Of a stretch of 48,286 bases of DNA, positions 27,887 through 38,286 are shown piece after piece (positions within the stretch are counted from its first letter, which is position 1; each line of letters opens with the position of its first letter). The stretch is from Candidatus Hikarchaeia archaeon HikBin5 (GTDB taxonomy: Archaea > Halobacteriota > Halobacteria > Halobacteriales > Hikarchaeaceae): NCBI GenBank assembly GCA_009889625.1, contig WTZU01000008.1:1-48286 (forward strand). The letters run 5' to 3'. Both the position numbers and the translations under genes were made by a program. The notes beneath the pieces were generated by a model, which saw only the letters and a list, made by a program, of their open reading frames with translations, made no database searches and was not told where the DNA came from.

Positions 27887-29686
27887 TTATTTTCCCCAAA
27901 AGGGATCGTTGATACGCTTGGTTTGAGCGAACATAGAGAGTGCTTCACGTTCGTCGTTTCTCAATTCATCAGAGAATGTGTCCTCTAGGGCTTTGACATG
28001 TTTCTCGTGTACATCTATCCAGAGTTCAGATTTTTCATTGATTTGGCGCCCTACAGTGGGCCCATCAAGAGAAACGCTCACTTGGTCTCCAATCTGTGCT
28101 TTTTCAATTGATTCTCCTTGATAATGGATGTCTTTGACAAAGCCAATTCGTTTGAATTCATCTTGAGAAAGGGTTGCAACCGGAGAACCTTTCTGTAGTG
28201 TTCCAGATAGTACTTCCACTCCAACGATTGCGGGGTTTGACTGTCGAAAAATATGATTTTCTAGGATTTGAAAGTGAGCAGGCCTTGTTAATTTATCGAA
28301 GAGATTCTTCCTCCTGTTGGACGATAATTCTTCAACATAAGATTCGTAGTTTTCAAGTAAATGGTAGATGACATCGTCTATAAGAATTTTCACGTCTTTC
28401 TCTCTTGATTGGCGCTCTGAATCTTCTATTAAATTAACATTGAAACCCAGAATTATTCGGTGCTGTTTTTCATTTGTTGTGCTAGCCAGGGAGATATCAC
28501 GGGGGGCTATGTCGCCCACTGATGCCCGCATTACAGGGACGTCTATGTCAGAAAGGGCCTTTGCCAAGGCTTCAAGACTGCCAAGCGTATCCGCGCGAAT
28601 TATAACTCCTGAATCTTTCGTGTCTATCTTGGCTTTTTCTAATTCGGATTCAACTTCGGCGAGGGTGGCATCGAGATCTAAATCACTAGTGGAACGAATG
28701 GGAGATCCTACCAGGACATTAGAAAGATTTGGTGCTGCCACTCGAATTCCAGAGGCTGCGGTGACAGATGAAGATCGACTGAAGCGATTACTAGAATTGG
28801 ACTCGGATAAAGGCAAGAGATTGAAAAGGGCCCTAACGTTTGTGGCAATGGGACCATTCACCCCACCAACGACTATTTTATCGTCTTCAGAAAGACGACC
28901 ATCATATAGGATTGCATCGATGACAGTTCCTAGTCCCCGTTCTTCTTTTACTTCGAGTACCATACCCTTCCCAGGTCCATCTATATTCACTGAAATTGAT
29001 TCTCGCATATATTTCTGCGTCAATCCCATAAGTACGGCCAATAGGTCAGGGATACCCTCACAAGTTCGTGCACTGGTTGGAATTATACCTAAAGTTTTAC
29101 TGAAATCTGAAATTTTCCAATAATAATCGGAAGTAAATCCAAAATGGGAAAGCTCACCTACTAATTCATAGAATTTTTGATCCATACTTGATCGAACACG
29201 TTCTGGTTGAGATGCATAACTGGTCGCAGAGGCCATGTTGGGTTGTGAATTCCACCCAGGAATGGTATCTATTTTATTGGCACAAATAATAAATGGTGTT
29301 TTGGAATTTCGGAGGATGTTTAATGCCTCTTTTGTTTGGGGTTGAAACCCATCATTTATATCCACAACTAGAATTGCTATGTCGGCTAGAGATCCCCCTC
29401 TAGAACGAAGAGTGGTAAATAATTGATGTCCGGGCGTATCTATAAAAAGTAAACCAGGTAATTCTAGACTTTGTGAATTAACAAGCGAACCGGCTATATT
29501 TGAAACTATATCAATTGGGACGGTCGTGATGCCGATATGTTGAGTGATTGCCCCAGCTTCAGTATCTGTTATAGAAGAACCACGAATGCTATCAAGAAGA
29601 GTGGTTTTTCCATGGTCTACATGCCCAAGGACAGAGATGATAGGAGTTCTCAATGTATTTTGATTATTGGTGATCTTTTTTGACAT
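27887..29686 (-). CDS. infB: Translation initiation factor aIF5B
   Basis: ISVLGHVDHGKTTLLDSIRGSS, GAITQHIGIT, FIDTPGHQLFTTLRSRGG, CANKIDTIPGW. Confidence 0.95.
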   Translation of the reverse strand: MSKKITNNQNTLRTPIISVLGHVDHGKTTLLDSIRGSSITDTEAGAITQHIGITTVPIDIVSNIAGSLVNSQSLELPGLLFIDTPGHQLFTTLRSRGGSLADIAILVVDINDGFQPQTKEALNILRNSKTPFIICANKIDTIPGWNSQPNMASATSYASQPERVRSSMDQKFYELVGELSHFGFTSDYYWKISDFSKTLGIIPTSARTCEGIPDLLAVLMGLTQKYMRESISVNIDGPGKGMVLEVKEERGLGTVIDAILYDGRLSEDDKIVVGGVNGPIATNVRALFNLLPLSESNSSNRFSRSSSVTAASGIRVAAPNLSNVLVGSPIRSTSDLDLDATLAEVESELEKAKIDTKDSGVIIRADTLGSLEALAKALSDIDVPVMRASVGDIAPRDISLASTTNEKQHRIILGFNVNLIEDSERQSREKDVKILIDDVIYHLLENYESYVEELSSNRRKNLFDKLTRPAHFQILENHIFRQSNPAIVGVEVLSGTLQKGSPVATLSQDEFKRIGFVKDIHYQGESIEKAQIGDQVSVSLDGPTVGRQINEKSELWIDVHEKHVKALEDTFSDELRNDEREALSMFAQTKRINDPFWGK

Positions 29687-29799
29687 CCGTGGCTCCTCAG
29701 ACTATGTTTAGTAGTATCTGCATGTTCTAAACATTAGAGTCATATATTAAACTGGTATTTCTCCGTGAGTATTATGCTTGTGGAAAAGATATAGGGAGT

Positions 29800-30066
29800 A
29801 TGACAGACATACTAGCACAGAATTTAATTGAGAAGGGAGTTATGAGAAATGATGGAAAAGAGATGGGAAGTTTAGAGAACATAACTGTGGATCTTAAAAC
29901 AGGAAAACTCGAATCCATTGTAGTAAAACCAAAACCTGATATTGTTCTTAGTGATTTTGAAGGATATAGCAAAGATGCTGAGGGAAACTTTCTAGTCCCA
30001 GTGAATTTGGTAGAATCGGTTACAGATAATATCATGGTTAAAGATATCAAAGATTTAATGATTTAG
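29800..30066 (+). CDS. PRC-barrel domain protein
   Basis: VMRNDGKEMGSLENITVDLKTGKLESIVVKP...NFLVPVNLVESVTDNIMV. Confidence 0.85.
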   Translation: MTDILAQNLIEKGVMRNDGKEMGSLENITVDLKTGKLESIVVKPKPDIVLSDFEGYSKDAEGNFLVPVNLVESVTDNIMVKDIKDLMI

Positions 30067-30077
30067 ACATCGAGTGC

Positions 30078-30539
30078 ATGTATATTTTGGATTCTTCGGT
30101 TTTCATTAGAGGACATATAAAAGAAGGAGATACTGCTACTGTTCCAGGAGTATCGAGCGAATTGGTTGGGGACTCCAAATTACGTTTTGAAGTTATGAGG
30201 GGAGAGGGAATGAAAATACAAATTCCACAAGAAAAAACGATTAAACAAGTGTCACATGTGGCGGAGAGAACAGGAGATAGTGGTGTTCTTTCTATGACAG
30301 ATGTTTGTTTGATTGCCGCTGCGATAGAACTAGATGGAGTATTAGTAACAGATGATTATGCGATACAAAATACGGCTACTGAATTGGGGTTGGACATAGA
30401 AGGAATTGTGATGGATGGCATCAAACAAAGGAGAAAGTGGATATTCCAATGTGAAAGTTGTGGCAAAGTGAGCAAAACTATTCAAGAAAGATGTAGAGTA
30501 TGTGGAGGGGCGATGAGTAGAAAAAATCCTTTAGGATAG
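30078..30539 (+). CDS. Nob1-type ribosome-maturation endoribonuclease (PIN domain + zinc ribbon)
   Basis: MYILDSSVFIRGH, TDVCLIAAAIELDGVLVTDDYAIQNTA, zinc ribbon CESCGKVSKTIQERCRVCGG. Confidence 0.9.
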   Translation: MYILDSSVFIRGHIKEGDTATVPGVSSELVGDSKLRFEVMRGEGMKIQIPQEKTIKQVSHVAERTGDSGVLSMTDVCLIAAAIELDGVLVTDDYAIQNTATELGLDIEGIVMDGIKQRRKWIFQCESCGKVSKTIQERCRVCGGAMSRKNPLG

Positions 30540-31370
30540 GAAATGAAGATATAGAGATGGTGTGGCATAAGAGAGGACATTGATATAAAATATTGAGAAA
30601 ATAATTGAATCATAGATACCATGTAATAATGCGGCTGCGACTAGATTTTTAGTTTGGTGATATACAATACCAATAATGAATGATAGAATGAAAATTATAA
30701 AGAGAGTATTGAGCGCAGGGAGGGGGTTTTGAAATAAAGATTCTCCAGAATAAGCGGGCATGTGAACGGCTGCGAAGATGACACTTGATAAAAAAATAGA
30801 ACCAAATGGAGAAAATGATCGATAGAGGGATTTCTGAATAATATTTCGATATAGGAGTTCCTCGAGTGGGCCAATAATTAAAATAGAAACGGGGACGAGT
30901 AAGAGTATCAATTCGGGTGTGGAAGAAACTATGCTTTCAACAGAATGGGAAGTGGTTTCTACACCGAAATATTGGAATGTGAAACCAACAATCAGGAGTA
31001 TTGAAAAGAGGGAGATCAAACCAGCAAAAATGTATAAAATATCATTCCGTGTAGGGAGATTAATATCAAGGAAAGTGAGAGGTGTTTTTGTTCGGCGCAT
31101 GTAGAATACAAAGATTGTCAATATCCCCATGGAAAAGGCGAGTAAGCCTATGAAGATATTAAGGAGAGAACTAGTGGGTGAGAAATCCAAACCAATGATA
31201 GGTAAAATAAACAAAGTGGTTCCGTGTAGTACCACAGTCCAAAATGCTATCGCAATTAAAGTGGATACGCCGATGAATGCGGCAGATATGAATTCCATTA
31301 ATCGTTGTTTTTGGTCTGTCGAGGGAGAGGTTAGAAATGGAGAATTAGATAACATTGTTTTATTTTTCAA
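30531..31370 (-). CDS. CPBP family intramembrane metalloprotease
   Basis: GPLEELLYRNIIQKSL (EExxxR), SSVIFAAVHMP, LVAAALLHGIYDS. Confidence 0.88.
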   Translation of the reverse strand: MKNKTMLSNSPFLTSPSTDQKQRLMEFISAAFIGVSTLIAIAFWTVVLHGTTLFILPIIGLDFSPTSSLLNIFIGLLAFSMGILTIFVFYMRRTKTPLTFLDINLPTRNDILYIFAGLISLFSILLIVGFTFQYFGVETTSHSVESIVSSTPELILLLVPVSILIIGPLEELLYRNIIQKSLYRSFSPFGSIFLSSVIFAAVHMPAYSGESLFQNPLPALNTLFIIFILSFIIGIVYHQTKNLVAAALLHGIYDSIIFSIFYINVLSYATPSLYLHFLS

Positions 31371-32655
31371 TCCAATGTGAATTTTTATTTTGAGTAGAGC
31401 TAGATTCAGAACTAGATTTCCCAGTTAGGATGTCTTTTAAGGCTGTTTTTCCCCATTCAACTGCGGGTTGATCAAATCCATTTATTCCTTGTAACTCTGC
31501 AGAAATAATGCAAGATGCCATACACCCATGTAAAAGCTGCCCAAGTTGGAAAGAATCTATTTCAGTCAGTTCTATTTTAACAGAGGGGCATCCGACATCT
31601 GCCAAACTCGCTTCTGTCGTTTTTAATTCAGTTCTCAAAAGGTCGTCCATATTGAGATTAGAAAGATAATCGAAGGTGTTGAAATCAGGAGGAGGTATAG
31701 TTAACTTTGTTTTGTGATCAATAACATCGAGGAAAGTGACCATTAAATTTCGTTTTCCAGCTCGGTAAAGTTGGAGTTGTGAATGTTGATCTGTGGCGCC
31801 CATGGCCCTGAGAGGAATTTGGCCAGTGCCATCTTTGCCTAGGCTTTCAGACCAAAGTTGTGCAAACCATTCCGTGAAGGTTTCTAGGCGTTCAGAATAT
31901 GGCATGATAGAATTGGAAGTGATACCTAGGTTGAATAGCTCAGTGGTAAGGGCGCCATAGGCATACCCAGGAGAGTTGTGGAGAGATCTGGAAAGTGATT
32001 CCAATCCACTTCTTGCTCCTTTAATTATTTCTTCGACATCGCCCCCCAAGATTAGGAGGGGGGCTAGGCTCACTGTAGACAGTGCAGAAAATCGCCCAGG
32101 GATAGACTCGGGGAAGGGAACGATAGGGAGTGAGTATTTATCAGAAAGATCACTGAGATAGCCCTTACTTGCAGTGGTTACAAATGTCTGAGAAGTCCAA
32201 TCTATATTTTGTTTTTCCATAATATCCCTTACTATTAAAAAATTGGATATGGTTTCAATAGTGGTGCCAGAAAGTGAAACTACATTTACAACAGTGTCAC
32301 TTAAATCAAGGTTATTGAGCACATCTAGATTTGCAAAGGGGTCGACATTATCAAGTACATGATGACCAGAAATTCCAAGTGCTGTTGAAAGTGTTTTTGA
32401 GCCCAATGCACTCCCACCAATTCCAATTGTAAGTACGTTGGAGAAATTAAAAAAAGAATCAGATATTGTGAACAATTGTTTCATTTCCTCGGGGGAGGGG
32501 GGGTTGAGAGCAGCATACCCAAAAGTGTTATTGGTAATTTTTGGTCCTATATCCATATGAATCTCTGAGACTTGAATTGCCAGGGAATCCAGGGATTCTG
32601 AAGATATGCCAGGGGATGCAACTGTATCCATGCAATTGCCAATATCTATCCGCAT
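31360..32655 (-). CDS. pgi: Glucose-6-phosphate isomerase
   Basis: MRIDIGN N-terminus, IGIGGSALGSKTLS, VVSLSGTTIETISNFLI, MPYSERLETFTEWFAQLWSESLGKDGTGQIPLRAMGATDQHSQLQLY. ORF-track start 32682 is a TTG. Confidence 0.93.
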   Translation of the reverse strand: MRIDIGNCMDTVASPGISSESLDSLAIQVSEIHMDIGPKITNNTFGYAALNPPSPEEMKQLFTISDSFFNFSNVLTIGIGGSALGSKTLSTALGISGHHVLDNVDPFANLDVLNNLDLSDTVVNVVSLSGTTIETISNFLIVRDIMEKQNIDWTSQTFVTTASKGYLSDLSDKYSLPIVPFPESIPGRFSALSTVSLAPLLILGGDVEEIIKGARSGLESLSRSLHNSPGYAYGALTTELFNLGITSNSIMPYSERLETFTEWFAQLWSESLGKDGTGQIPLRAMGATDQHSQLQLYRAGKRNLMVTFLDVIDHKTKLTIPPPDFNTFDYLSNLNMDDLLRTELKTTEASLADVGCPSVKIELTEIDSFQLGQLLHGCMASCIISAELQGINGFDQPAVEWGKTALKDILTGKSSSESSSTQNKNSHWIEK

Positions 32656-32783
32656 ATATTCTTCTGTGGCTTTCAGGGTCAAATCTGCTTTGGTTCAAGG
32701 ACGGATGATTTAGAATAGTAGAAGCATAAAAAATGTGAAAACAGATAGTATAATTCAATCGAAGAAATAGATACAAATCAAAG

Positions 32784-33299
32784 ATGGTTAAAAATGGAGT
32801 AGGAATAGTTGAGAAATACAAGTATACCTTCAATGAAAGTTCTTCGTGGGTGTTTAAATCCTATGCTATAATCAGCACAATAGTAGGCATATTCATTGTC
32901 TTTTTGATAACCATGGCAGTGATTACATGGACTGCAAATCCGATAGGAGAAGGACCATTAGGAACGGGGACTTCGGTGTTTAGAGAACAAGTACTTTTAG
33001 GGGCGATATTGTTAGCCATAATAATTCCATTATTTGGACCGACATTTGTCGTTTCGAATAGGCATCAAAGGGGGATCAATTCCCGCAGGGGTGATTTCAT
33101 GATGGCATGTGCAGGATATGGATTCATGGTTGCTCTTTTTGTGGGTTTAATTATATTAGATCCAAATAGTCACCAAGGGAATTCTTCACTTGGAGGAATG
33201 GCCATCTGGATAGATTCATTTTCTGGATTCTATGGTGTAATTCTAATAATAGTTTCAATGATGTTATTAGTGATCGTAGAGAGAAAAACACGAGGATGA
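32784..33299 (+). CDS. Multi-pass membrane protein of unknown function
   Basis: Open frame with about four hydrophobic segments; function not recognised. Confidence 0.6.
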   Translation: MVKNGVGIVEKYKYTFNESSSWVFKSYAIISTIVGIFIVFLITMAVITWTANPIGEGPLGTGTSVFREQVLLGAILLAIIIPLFGPTFVVSNRHQRGINSRRGDFMMACAGYGFMVALFVGLIILDPNSHQGNSSLGGMAIWIDSFSGFYGVILIIVSMMLLVIVERKTRG

Positions 33300-33327
33300 A
33301 TCAAATTTGAGAGATTAGATCAAATAT

Positions 33328-33351
33328 ATTCGAAATCTTCGAATGTTTTTT
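33328..33351 (+). terminator. Hairpin plus T-run, terminator-like, downstream of 32784..33299
   Basis: ATTCGAA-atc-TTCGAAT followed by gTTTTTT, 29 bp after the stop codon. Confidence 0.4.
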
Positions 33352-33471
33352 AGAGAGATGAGAAGATATTTCGTGTTCGGCTGTTTTGACATGTAATTGT
33401 CTTTGAAAACCGTGAAAATTCCTGCCATCATAAGCGACTCGAAAGGCTTGCTTCATTCACCATACCTGAAA

Positions 33472-34779
33472 TTATTTGGTTGCGTAATCTTCGTATTTTG
33501 GACTAGTATTAGTTCCGGGGAAATGATCTAGTGAGACTTGAATTTCTTCTCCTGTGGACATTTTTTTGATAGTTATCTTATTTTCTTTTAAGTCACGTTC
33601 TCCAACTATTATCACGGTTTCGGCATTGATTGAATTGGAATAATCTAGCTGTGCCTTGAATTTCTTTCCAGAAACATCAGTTTCTACCGTGTTTCCGCGG
33701 TCTCGAAGAGTATGGGCCAATTGAATAGCCGATTCGTGGGTATTATCCCCAACTTGAATTATATAATAATCAGTGAGGAGATTACTAGAGGGCCAGGTCC
33801 CTGTTCGAAGAAGTAATTTTTCCAGAGTAGCATCGCCAAAAGCGAATCCCACTGCAGGAATAGAAGGACCACCTAGATCTTGGATCAGATTGTCATAACG
33901 CCCGCCGCCGAATATAGAACGGCTTACCTCACCGGATGCATCGAAACATTCGAAAATGAATCCGGTGTAGTAATCAAGACCTCGTGCTGTTTTAAGAGAG
34001 ATAGAACAATGTTTTTCCGCAGATGTATTAGATATGATATCGAATATATTTTCTAAGTTTTGGATAGCAGACTGAATAGAGTCTCCATGTGATAATTCGG
34101 CTATTTCGGACAGATCGGTGAGTGAGAGTATATCATCTAAATCGTCTATAGAAGAAAGTGGAAAGCCGGCTTCAGATAGTAATGTTTCATATAGTTGATT
34201 CTCTATTTTTTCTTTTTTGTCTATTGCACGAATTGCTGCAATGAAATCGACTGTGGGTGAAAATGACTTCAAAATATCAGATAAAAGGCTCCGATGAGAA
34301 ACTAGGAAAGTAAAATCTCCTTTTTCCAATCCTAGATTTGATAGCATGTGTGCAGCACATACAATGATTTCTGCGTCTGCGGCAGGAGAAGATGATCCAA
34401 AAATATCAACGTTTGTTTGGTAAAATTCTCGGAATCTACCTTGTTGGACTTGTTCGTATCTCCAGAAAGGCCTTGTTGAAAACCATTTTATGGGTTTTGG
34501 GAGAGACTTCCCGCGTAAGGCTACCATTCTAGCAACTGTAGGGGTGAGTTCAGGTGTTAGGGTGATATCCCTCCCACCTTGATCTGTGAACGAGTACAGA
34601 TGATCTACAATTTCGCTTCCGCTTTTGTCTATATATAGTTGAGTGTGCTCGAGAGAGGGAGTCCCAATTTCTTTGAATCCATAACTACGTACAGTGTTTT
34701 CAATTGAATTGAACACACGTCTTCGACTTGCCATCTCTTCAGGATAGAATTCTCGAAAACCTTTGAGACGGTCGTGCAT
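33472..34779 (-). CDS. hisS: Histidyl-tRNA synthetase
   Basis: KGFREFYPEEMASRR, LTPELTPTVARMVA, ARGLDYYTGFIFECF, IFGGGRYDNLIQDLGG. Confidence 0.95.
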   Translation of the reverse strand: MHDRLKGFREFYPEEMASRRRVFNSIENTVRSYGFKEIGTPSLEHTQLYIDKSGSEIVDHLYSFTDQGGRDITLTPELTPTVARMVALRGKSLPKPIKWFSTRPFWRYEQVQQGRFREFYQTNVDIFGSSSPAADAEIIVCAAHMLSNLGLEKGDFTFLVSHRSLLSDILKSFSPTVDFIAAIRAIDKKEKIENQLYETLLSEAGFPLSSIDDLDDILSLTDLSEIAELSHGDSIQSAIQNLENIFDIISNTSAEKHCSISLKTARGLDYYTGFIFECFDASGEVSRSIFGGGRYDNLIQDLGGPSIPAVGFAFGDATLEKLLLRTGTWPSSNLLTDYYIIQVGDNTHESAIQLAHTLRDRGNTVETDVSGKKFKAQLDYSNSINAETVIIVGERDLKENKITIKKMSTGEEIQVSLDHFPGTNTSPKYEDYATK

Positions 34780-34909
34780 AGACCTATTTGTTTCTGAATG
34801 CGCTTGAATTCTTCCGTTTTGTCAAGATGACGTCTTGAAAAGGGATTTCTCCATAGGGTAGATTGGTAGTTTGATAGGAATAAATAAAAATTTACTGTCC
34901 AATATACCA

Positions 34910-35278
34910 TCAACGTCGCTTGATGTCGAAGCTTTTTCGTGCGGGTGGGGAGAGTTTTTGGAGTAGGTCCTTCATTTGTGATTCACTTATCTTATCACCC
35001 AACCTTCCGCTTTGTGCCAAGGCGATTATCTGTTGTTCTACTTGAGATGCGAAGTCAGGTTTACTCATTCTGACGGAATTTAATCGAGTCCTAGCCCCAT
35101 CTGTTAGAAATTGCCGCAAAATAGCCTGTTTCTGCATTTCTGCTTGCTGTATTGCTTGTTCTTGGGCCGCATCTTGTGCTGTTGCTTGTTGGCGCGCTTG
35201 GAGTTCTGCCATTCGCTGTTGCCGGATAGCATCGAGATCGCCATCATTGCCACTCATATAAATAGGATTCAACGCCAC
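34910..35278 (-). CDS. PDCD5-family DNA-binding protein
   Basis: [15 protein letters not shown]...[36 protein letters not shown]. Confidence 0.92.
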   Translation of the reverse strand: MALNPIYMSGNDGDLDAIRQQRMAELQARQQATAQDAAQEQAIQQAEMQKQAILRQFLTDGARTRLNSVRMSKPDFASQVEQQIIALAQSGRLGDKISESQMKDLLQKLSPPARKSFDIKRR

Positions 35279-35330
35279 ATAGCAAAACGATTGCGGAGAG
35301 TGATTTGAAAAATAAGATTACAAAAATTGT

Positions 35331-35789
35331 TTATATATATCGATTAAGATCGTCTCTATTGAGTTTCTTAAGGACCTCGCCGGCGGTTTTATCTAAGAGA
35401 CTCTGGCCTTGGGGGCTAATAACTCTGCCAACCGAATTGGGTGGTTTTTCCAATAATCCTGCAGTTTCTAGTTGTTGCAATATTGTTCGAATGATTTTTC
35501 CGCCTGCACTAGCGTGGTGAACAGGTCCTACTCGATAACGATTGGATCCTGCTTTTCCGCCCCCATACATGGTTGATAATCGATCGACTCCAACGGGGCC
35601 GTCGATAGAAATAGTTCGGAGGATACTAGCCGCCCTTACGAACCAGAAATCATCTTGTTCAGGAGGGAGTTCCCTATCAGGTCCGGATTTGGCGAACTCA
35701 GACCATTCAGGTGGTTCTATTTGGTTTGAAAGTTTCTCCGCAAGAGCGCTCAAGAACGCATCCACGGGAACGTCATAGTGAGTTACCAT
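35331..35789 (-). CDS. rps19e: 30S ribosomal protein S19e
   Basis: DDFWFVRAASILRTISIDGPVGVDRLSTMYGGGKAGSNRYRVGPVHHASAGGKIIRTILQQLE. Confidence 0.95.
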   Translation of the reverse strand: MVTHYDVPVDAFLSALAEKLSNQIEPPEWSEFAKSGPDRELPPEQDDFWFVRAASILRTISIDGPVGVDRLSTMYGGGKAGSNRYRVGPVHHASAGGKIIRTILQQLETAGLLEKPPNSVGRVISPQGQSLLDKTAGEVLKKLNRDDLNRYI

Positions 35790-35871
35790 TGGTGTAGAAG
35801 TTTCCTTCCTCGGTTTTTAAGTCCGTCGAAGTACTGTTCTCATACTGAAGGAGGATCAAGGGTGAAATTCA

Positions 35872-36750
35872 ATGGATGAACAAGATGCTCTCAGATTTAT
35901 AGAAAATGAAGTATCGTGGAGCGGAGATGATGCAGCAGTTATACAGAACTTATTAATCACTACAGATATGTTGCATGAAAAAACAGATTTTCCAAAAGGT
36001 ACGACGCATTATACTACGGGGTGGAGATCGGTAGGGGTTTCTCTTTCAGATATAGCAGCCATGGGAGGAAGTCCGATAGCAGTGGTTGCAGCATATTCTG
36101 CCCCTAATTTCAAAAGAGATGAGATAGGTGAATTTATCAGAGGGGCAAAGGAAATTTGTCGAGGTGTTGGAGCGGAGTACGTAGGGGGGGATCTAGATAC
36201 TTCTAATGAATTTAGCATAGTGACTACCGCAGTAGGGACATCTACCAGTCCAATATTTCGAGGGGGGGCAGAAATTGGAGAGGTGGTTTGTGTTACAGGG
36301 GATTTGGGCAGAAGTGCTACGGCAAAAAAGTTATTTGAGGTGGGGGAATCTGAAAAGGCAAATGAGATGTTTAGATTTGAACCTAGAATTTCGGATGGGA
36401 AAATAATAGCTAAGCATTCAACTTCTATGATGGATTCAAGTGACGGGCTTGTTAGGTCATTGTATGAAATGGGAAATGCGAGTAATTGTGGATTTAGCAT
36501 AAACTCAAATTTAATTCCGATAAATGAGACGCTCAGAGAAATGGTAGATGGAGATGCTCTTGGAATTGCGATGACGTATGGGGAAGATTTTGAACTAGTA
36601 TTTACAGCCGCGAAAGAAGAGATAGGAAAAATGAGAGACCATACCAAAACGGACATAACAATTATTGGAGAGGTTGTTGAAGAGAAAATAATGGTAGATG
36701 GGGAAGTGGTAAAAAATGAAGGATATACTCATGGAGGGGGCAAGATATGA
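35872..36750 (+). CDS. thiL: Thiamine-monophosphate kinase
   Basis: GDDAAVIQNLLITTDMLHEKTDFP, GWRSVGVSLSDIAAMGGSPIAV, MMDSSDGLVRSLYEM. Confidence 0.93.
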   Translation: MDEQDALRFIENEVSWSGDDAAVIQNLLITTDMLHEKTDFPKGTTHYTTGWRSVGVSLSDIAAMGGSPIAVVAAYSAPNFKRDEIGEFIRGAKEICRGVGAEYVGGDLDTSNEFSIVTTAVGTSTSPIFRGGAEIGEVVCVTGDLGRSATAKKLFEVGESEKANEMFRFEPRISDGKIIAKHSTSMMDSSDGLVRSLYEMGNASNCGFSINSNLIPINETLREMVDGDALGIAMTYGEDFELVFTAAKEEIGKMRDHTKTDITIIGEVVEEKIMVDGEVVKNEGYTHGGGKI

Positions 36751-36757
36751 ATAGAAT

Positions 36758-37936
36758 TCATCCTAAGAACTGCAGAGGAATGGGAGTAAAACAGAGGAAT
36801 CCTATTATAAATATCAAAATGCCAAGGAGCTTTCTTTTTGTGTCGATTGGTGCATCCCTAATTGGACGGGCATACCCAGATTGAGCCAAAAATAGGGTTA
36901 AAATTCCCCAAAACAGCCACATCGAAACTGCACTCTCTACGTTAGCTGAAAAGATATTTTCTCCAAAGTAATATAGAAATGCAGCCAGCCCAAACAAAAG
37001 TCCGGGCACTATAGCGGAAATGGTTGCAGCTCGTTTCCCCATCAATCCCCGAAGTATGTGCCCCCCATCGAGTTGACCCACAGGAAGTAAATTAAGAAAT
37101 GTGACGAACATTCCAACCCAGCCACCAAAGACAACTGGATTGAACGCGAGAGAAGGGTCAGAATAACCTATTTTATGCGTCCCCATCAAAACTGCAAATG
37201 CATTTTCGGTGCCAGGCGATCCTACGGATATTGCAATTAATTTAAATAAGATAGGATAGCCAAATTCTACTTGGAATACACCTGGTTGGGATGGATCCAC
37301 CCAAGTTGGAATTGTAATAGGGGCAAGAGATAATCCAATTGCAGTTATGACAATAGTTGCTATAAGTCCAGCTATAGGCCCAGCAATTCCTATATCAAAA
37401 AGAGCAGTTCTAGTGGGAATATGACCTTTGATCCGGATGACTGCCCCTAACGTGCCGATGAAAGTTGGCATTGGTATAAAATAAGGCAAAGTTGCGTCTA
37501 CTTCGTAGTATTTACTTACAACATAGTGACCTAATTCATGGATCGCTAGGACCCCTATTACAGCTACAGCAAAAGGCCATGCTTGTAGAAGTGACAATGG
37601 GTTTGAGAGAGGATCGGGGATATAATACCACATAGATCCTGCGTAGAGGGTAGAGATAATAGTTGCAAAAAATAGCAATAGTTGCACCCAGGGAAATTCA
37701 GGAGAGGGGCTATGGATTGGTTTGGCGATGAGGACATATTCTCCGAGCTGTTGAGTTAGTTGTATTTCATATCCATACTCTCTAAAAATTGGCCATGTGA
37801 ATTCAATTACAGAATTGGGATGTTCAAGGGGTTCGCCATAATAGGCCACAGATCCATTTTCAAATCTGACTTCATAGACCTGGAAAACAGAAGAAAATGA
37901 GTCGATGGAGGGCCCAACAAAAGGAGGATTAGGCAT
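36758..37936 (-). CDS. Site-2 protease family (M50) membrane metalloprotease
   Basis: IHELGHYVVSKYYEVDA (HExxH), FLNLLPVGQLDGGHILRGL. Confidence 0.9.
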   Translation of the reverse strand: MPNPPFVGPSIDSFSSVFQVYEVRFENGSVAYYGEPLEHPNSVIEFTWPIFREYGYEIQLTQQLGEYVLIAKPIHSPSPEFPWVQLLLFFATIISTLYAGSMWYYIPDPLSNPLSLLQAWPFAVAVIGVLAIHELGHYVVSKYYEVDATLPYFIPMPTFIGTLGAVIRIKGHIPTRTALFDIGIAGPIAGLIATIVITAIGLSLAPITIPTWVDPSQPGVFQVEFGYPILFKLIAISVGSPGTENAFAVLMGTHKIGYSDPSLAFNPVVFGGWVGMFVTFLNLLPVGQLDGGHILRGLMGKRAATISAIVPGLLFGLAAFLYYFGENIFSANVESAVSMWLFWGILTLFLAQSGYARPIRDAPIDTKRKLLGILIFIIGFLCFTPIPLQFLG

Positions 37937-38005
37937 CGAGCGTAGAATGGATATAGGAGAACATAAGCATTCTAATTGGAAAGGATAATTGAGGGGAAGA
38001 GAGAA

Positions 38006-38254
38006 TTATGCTTGAGCAGGTATTACACGCCAAGTTGTAGCACTGGTATACGCCCATTTTTCAAGTTGGAAATCATTGGTGGAATCAATCCTAATTTTAG
38101 CCAATAGCGCGCCTATTTCTTTAGGGGATAGGCCCACATCTGCTGCAATGAATTTGCTCTTGAAATAGAGATTTCCACTTTCTGCCCGGTTGCGGAGATA
38201 ATCTTTGAGTAACTCTGTTTTTGCTTCTGTTGTTAAAGAGGAATCTTGCTCCAT
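38006..38254 (-). CDS. Small conserved haloarchaeal-type protein (DUF7123-like)
   Basis: YFKSKFIAADVGLSPKEIGALLAKI...LEKWAYTSATTWRV; family name from recall, needs checking. Confidence 0.7.
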   Translation of the reverse strand: MEQDSSLTTEAKTELLKDYLRNRAESGNLYFKSKFIAADVGLSPKEIGALLAKIRIDSTNDFQLEKWAYTSATTWRVIPAQA

Positions 38255-38276
38255 TGAGTAGGTAGAGGAGGGGAAT

Positions 38277-38286
38277 TGGTATATAT
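38277..38286 (-). promoter_or_regulatory. Candidate TATA box for 38006..38254
   Basis: tatatatac about 25-30 nt upstream of the minus-strand ATG at 38254. Confidence 0.4.

Noticed and set aside
28368-29123. 251-aa plus-strand ORF, S/R-rich
   Set aside because: Antisense to aIF5B across conserved coding sequence; composition typical of a shadow frame.
33360-33470. Possible C/D box sRNA (atgatgg/ggtgaatga-like motifs) near hisS
   Set aside because: No convincing C/D and C'/D' box set on either strand.
36009-36656. 215-aa minus-strand ORF
   Set aside because: Antisense to thiL; S/P/I-rich shadow frame.
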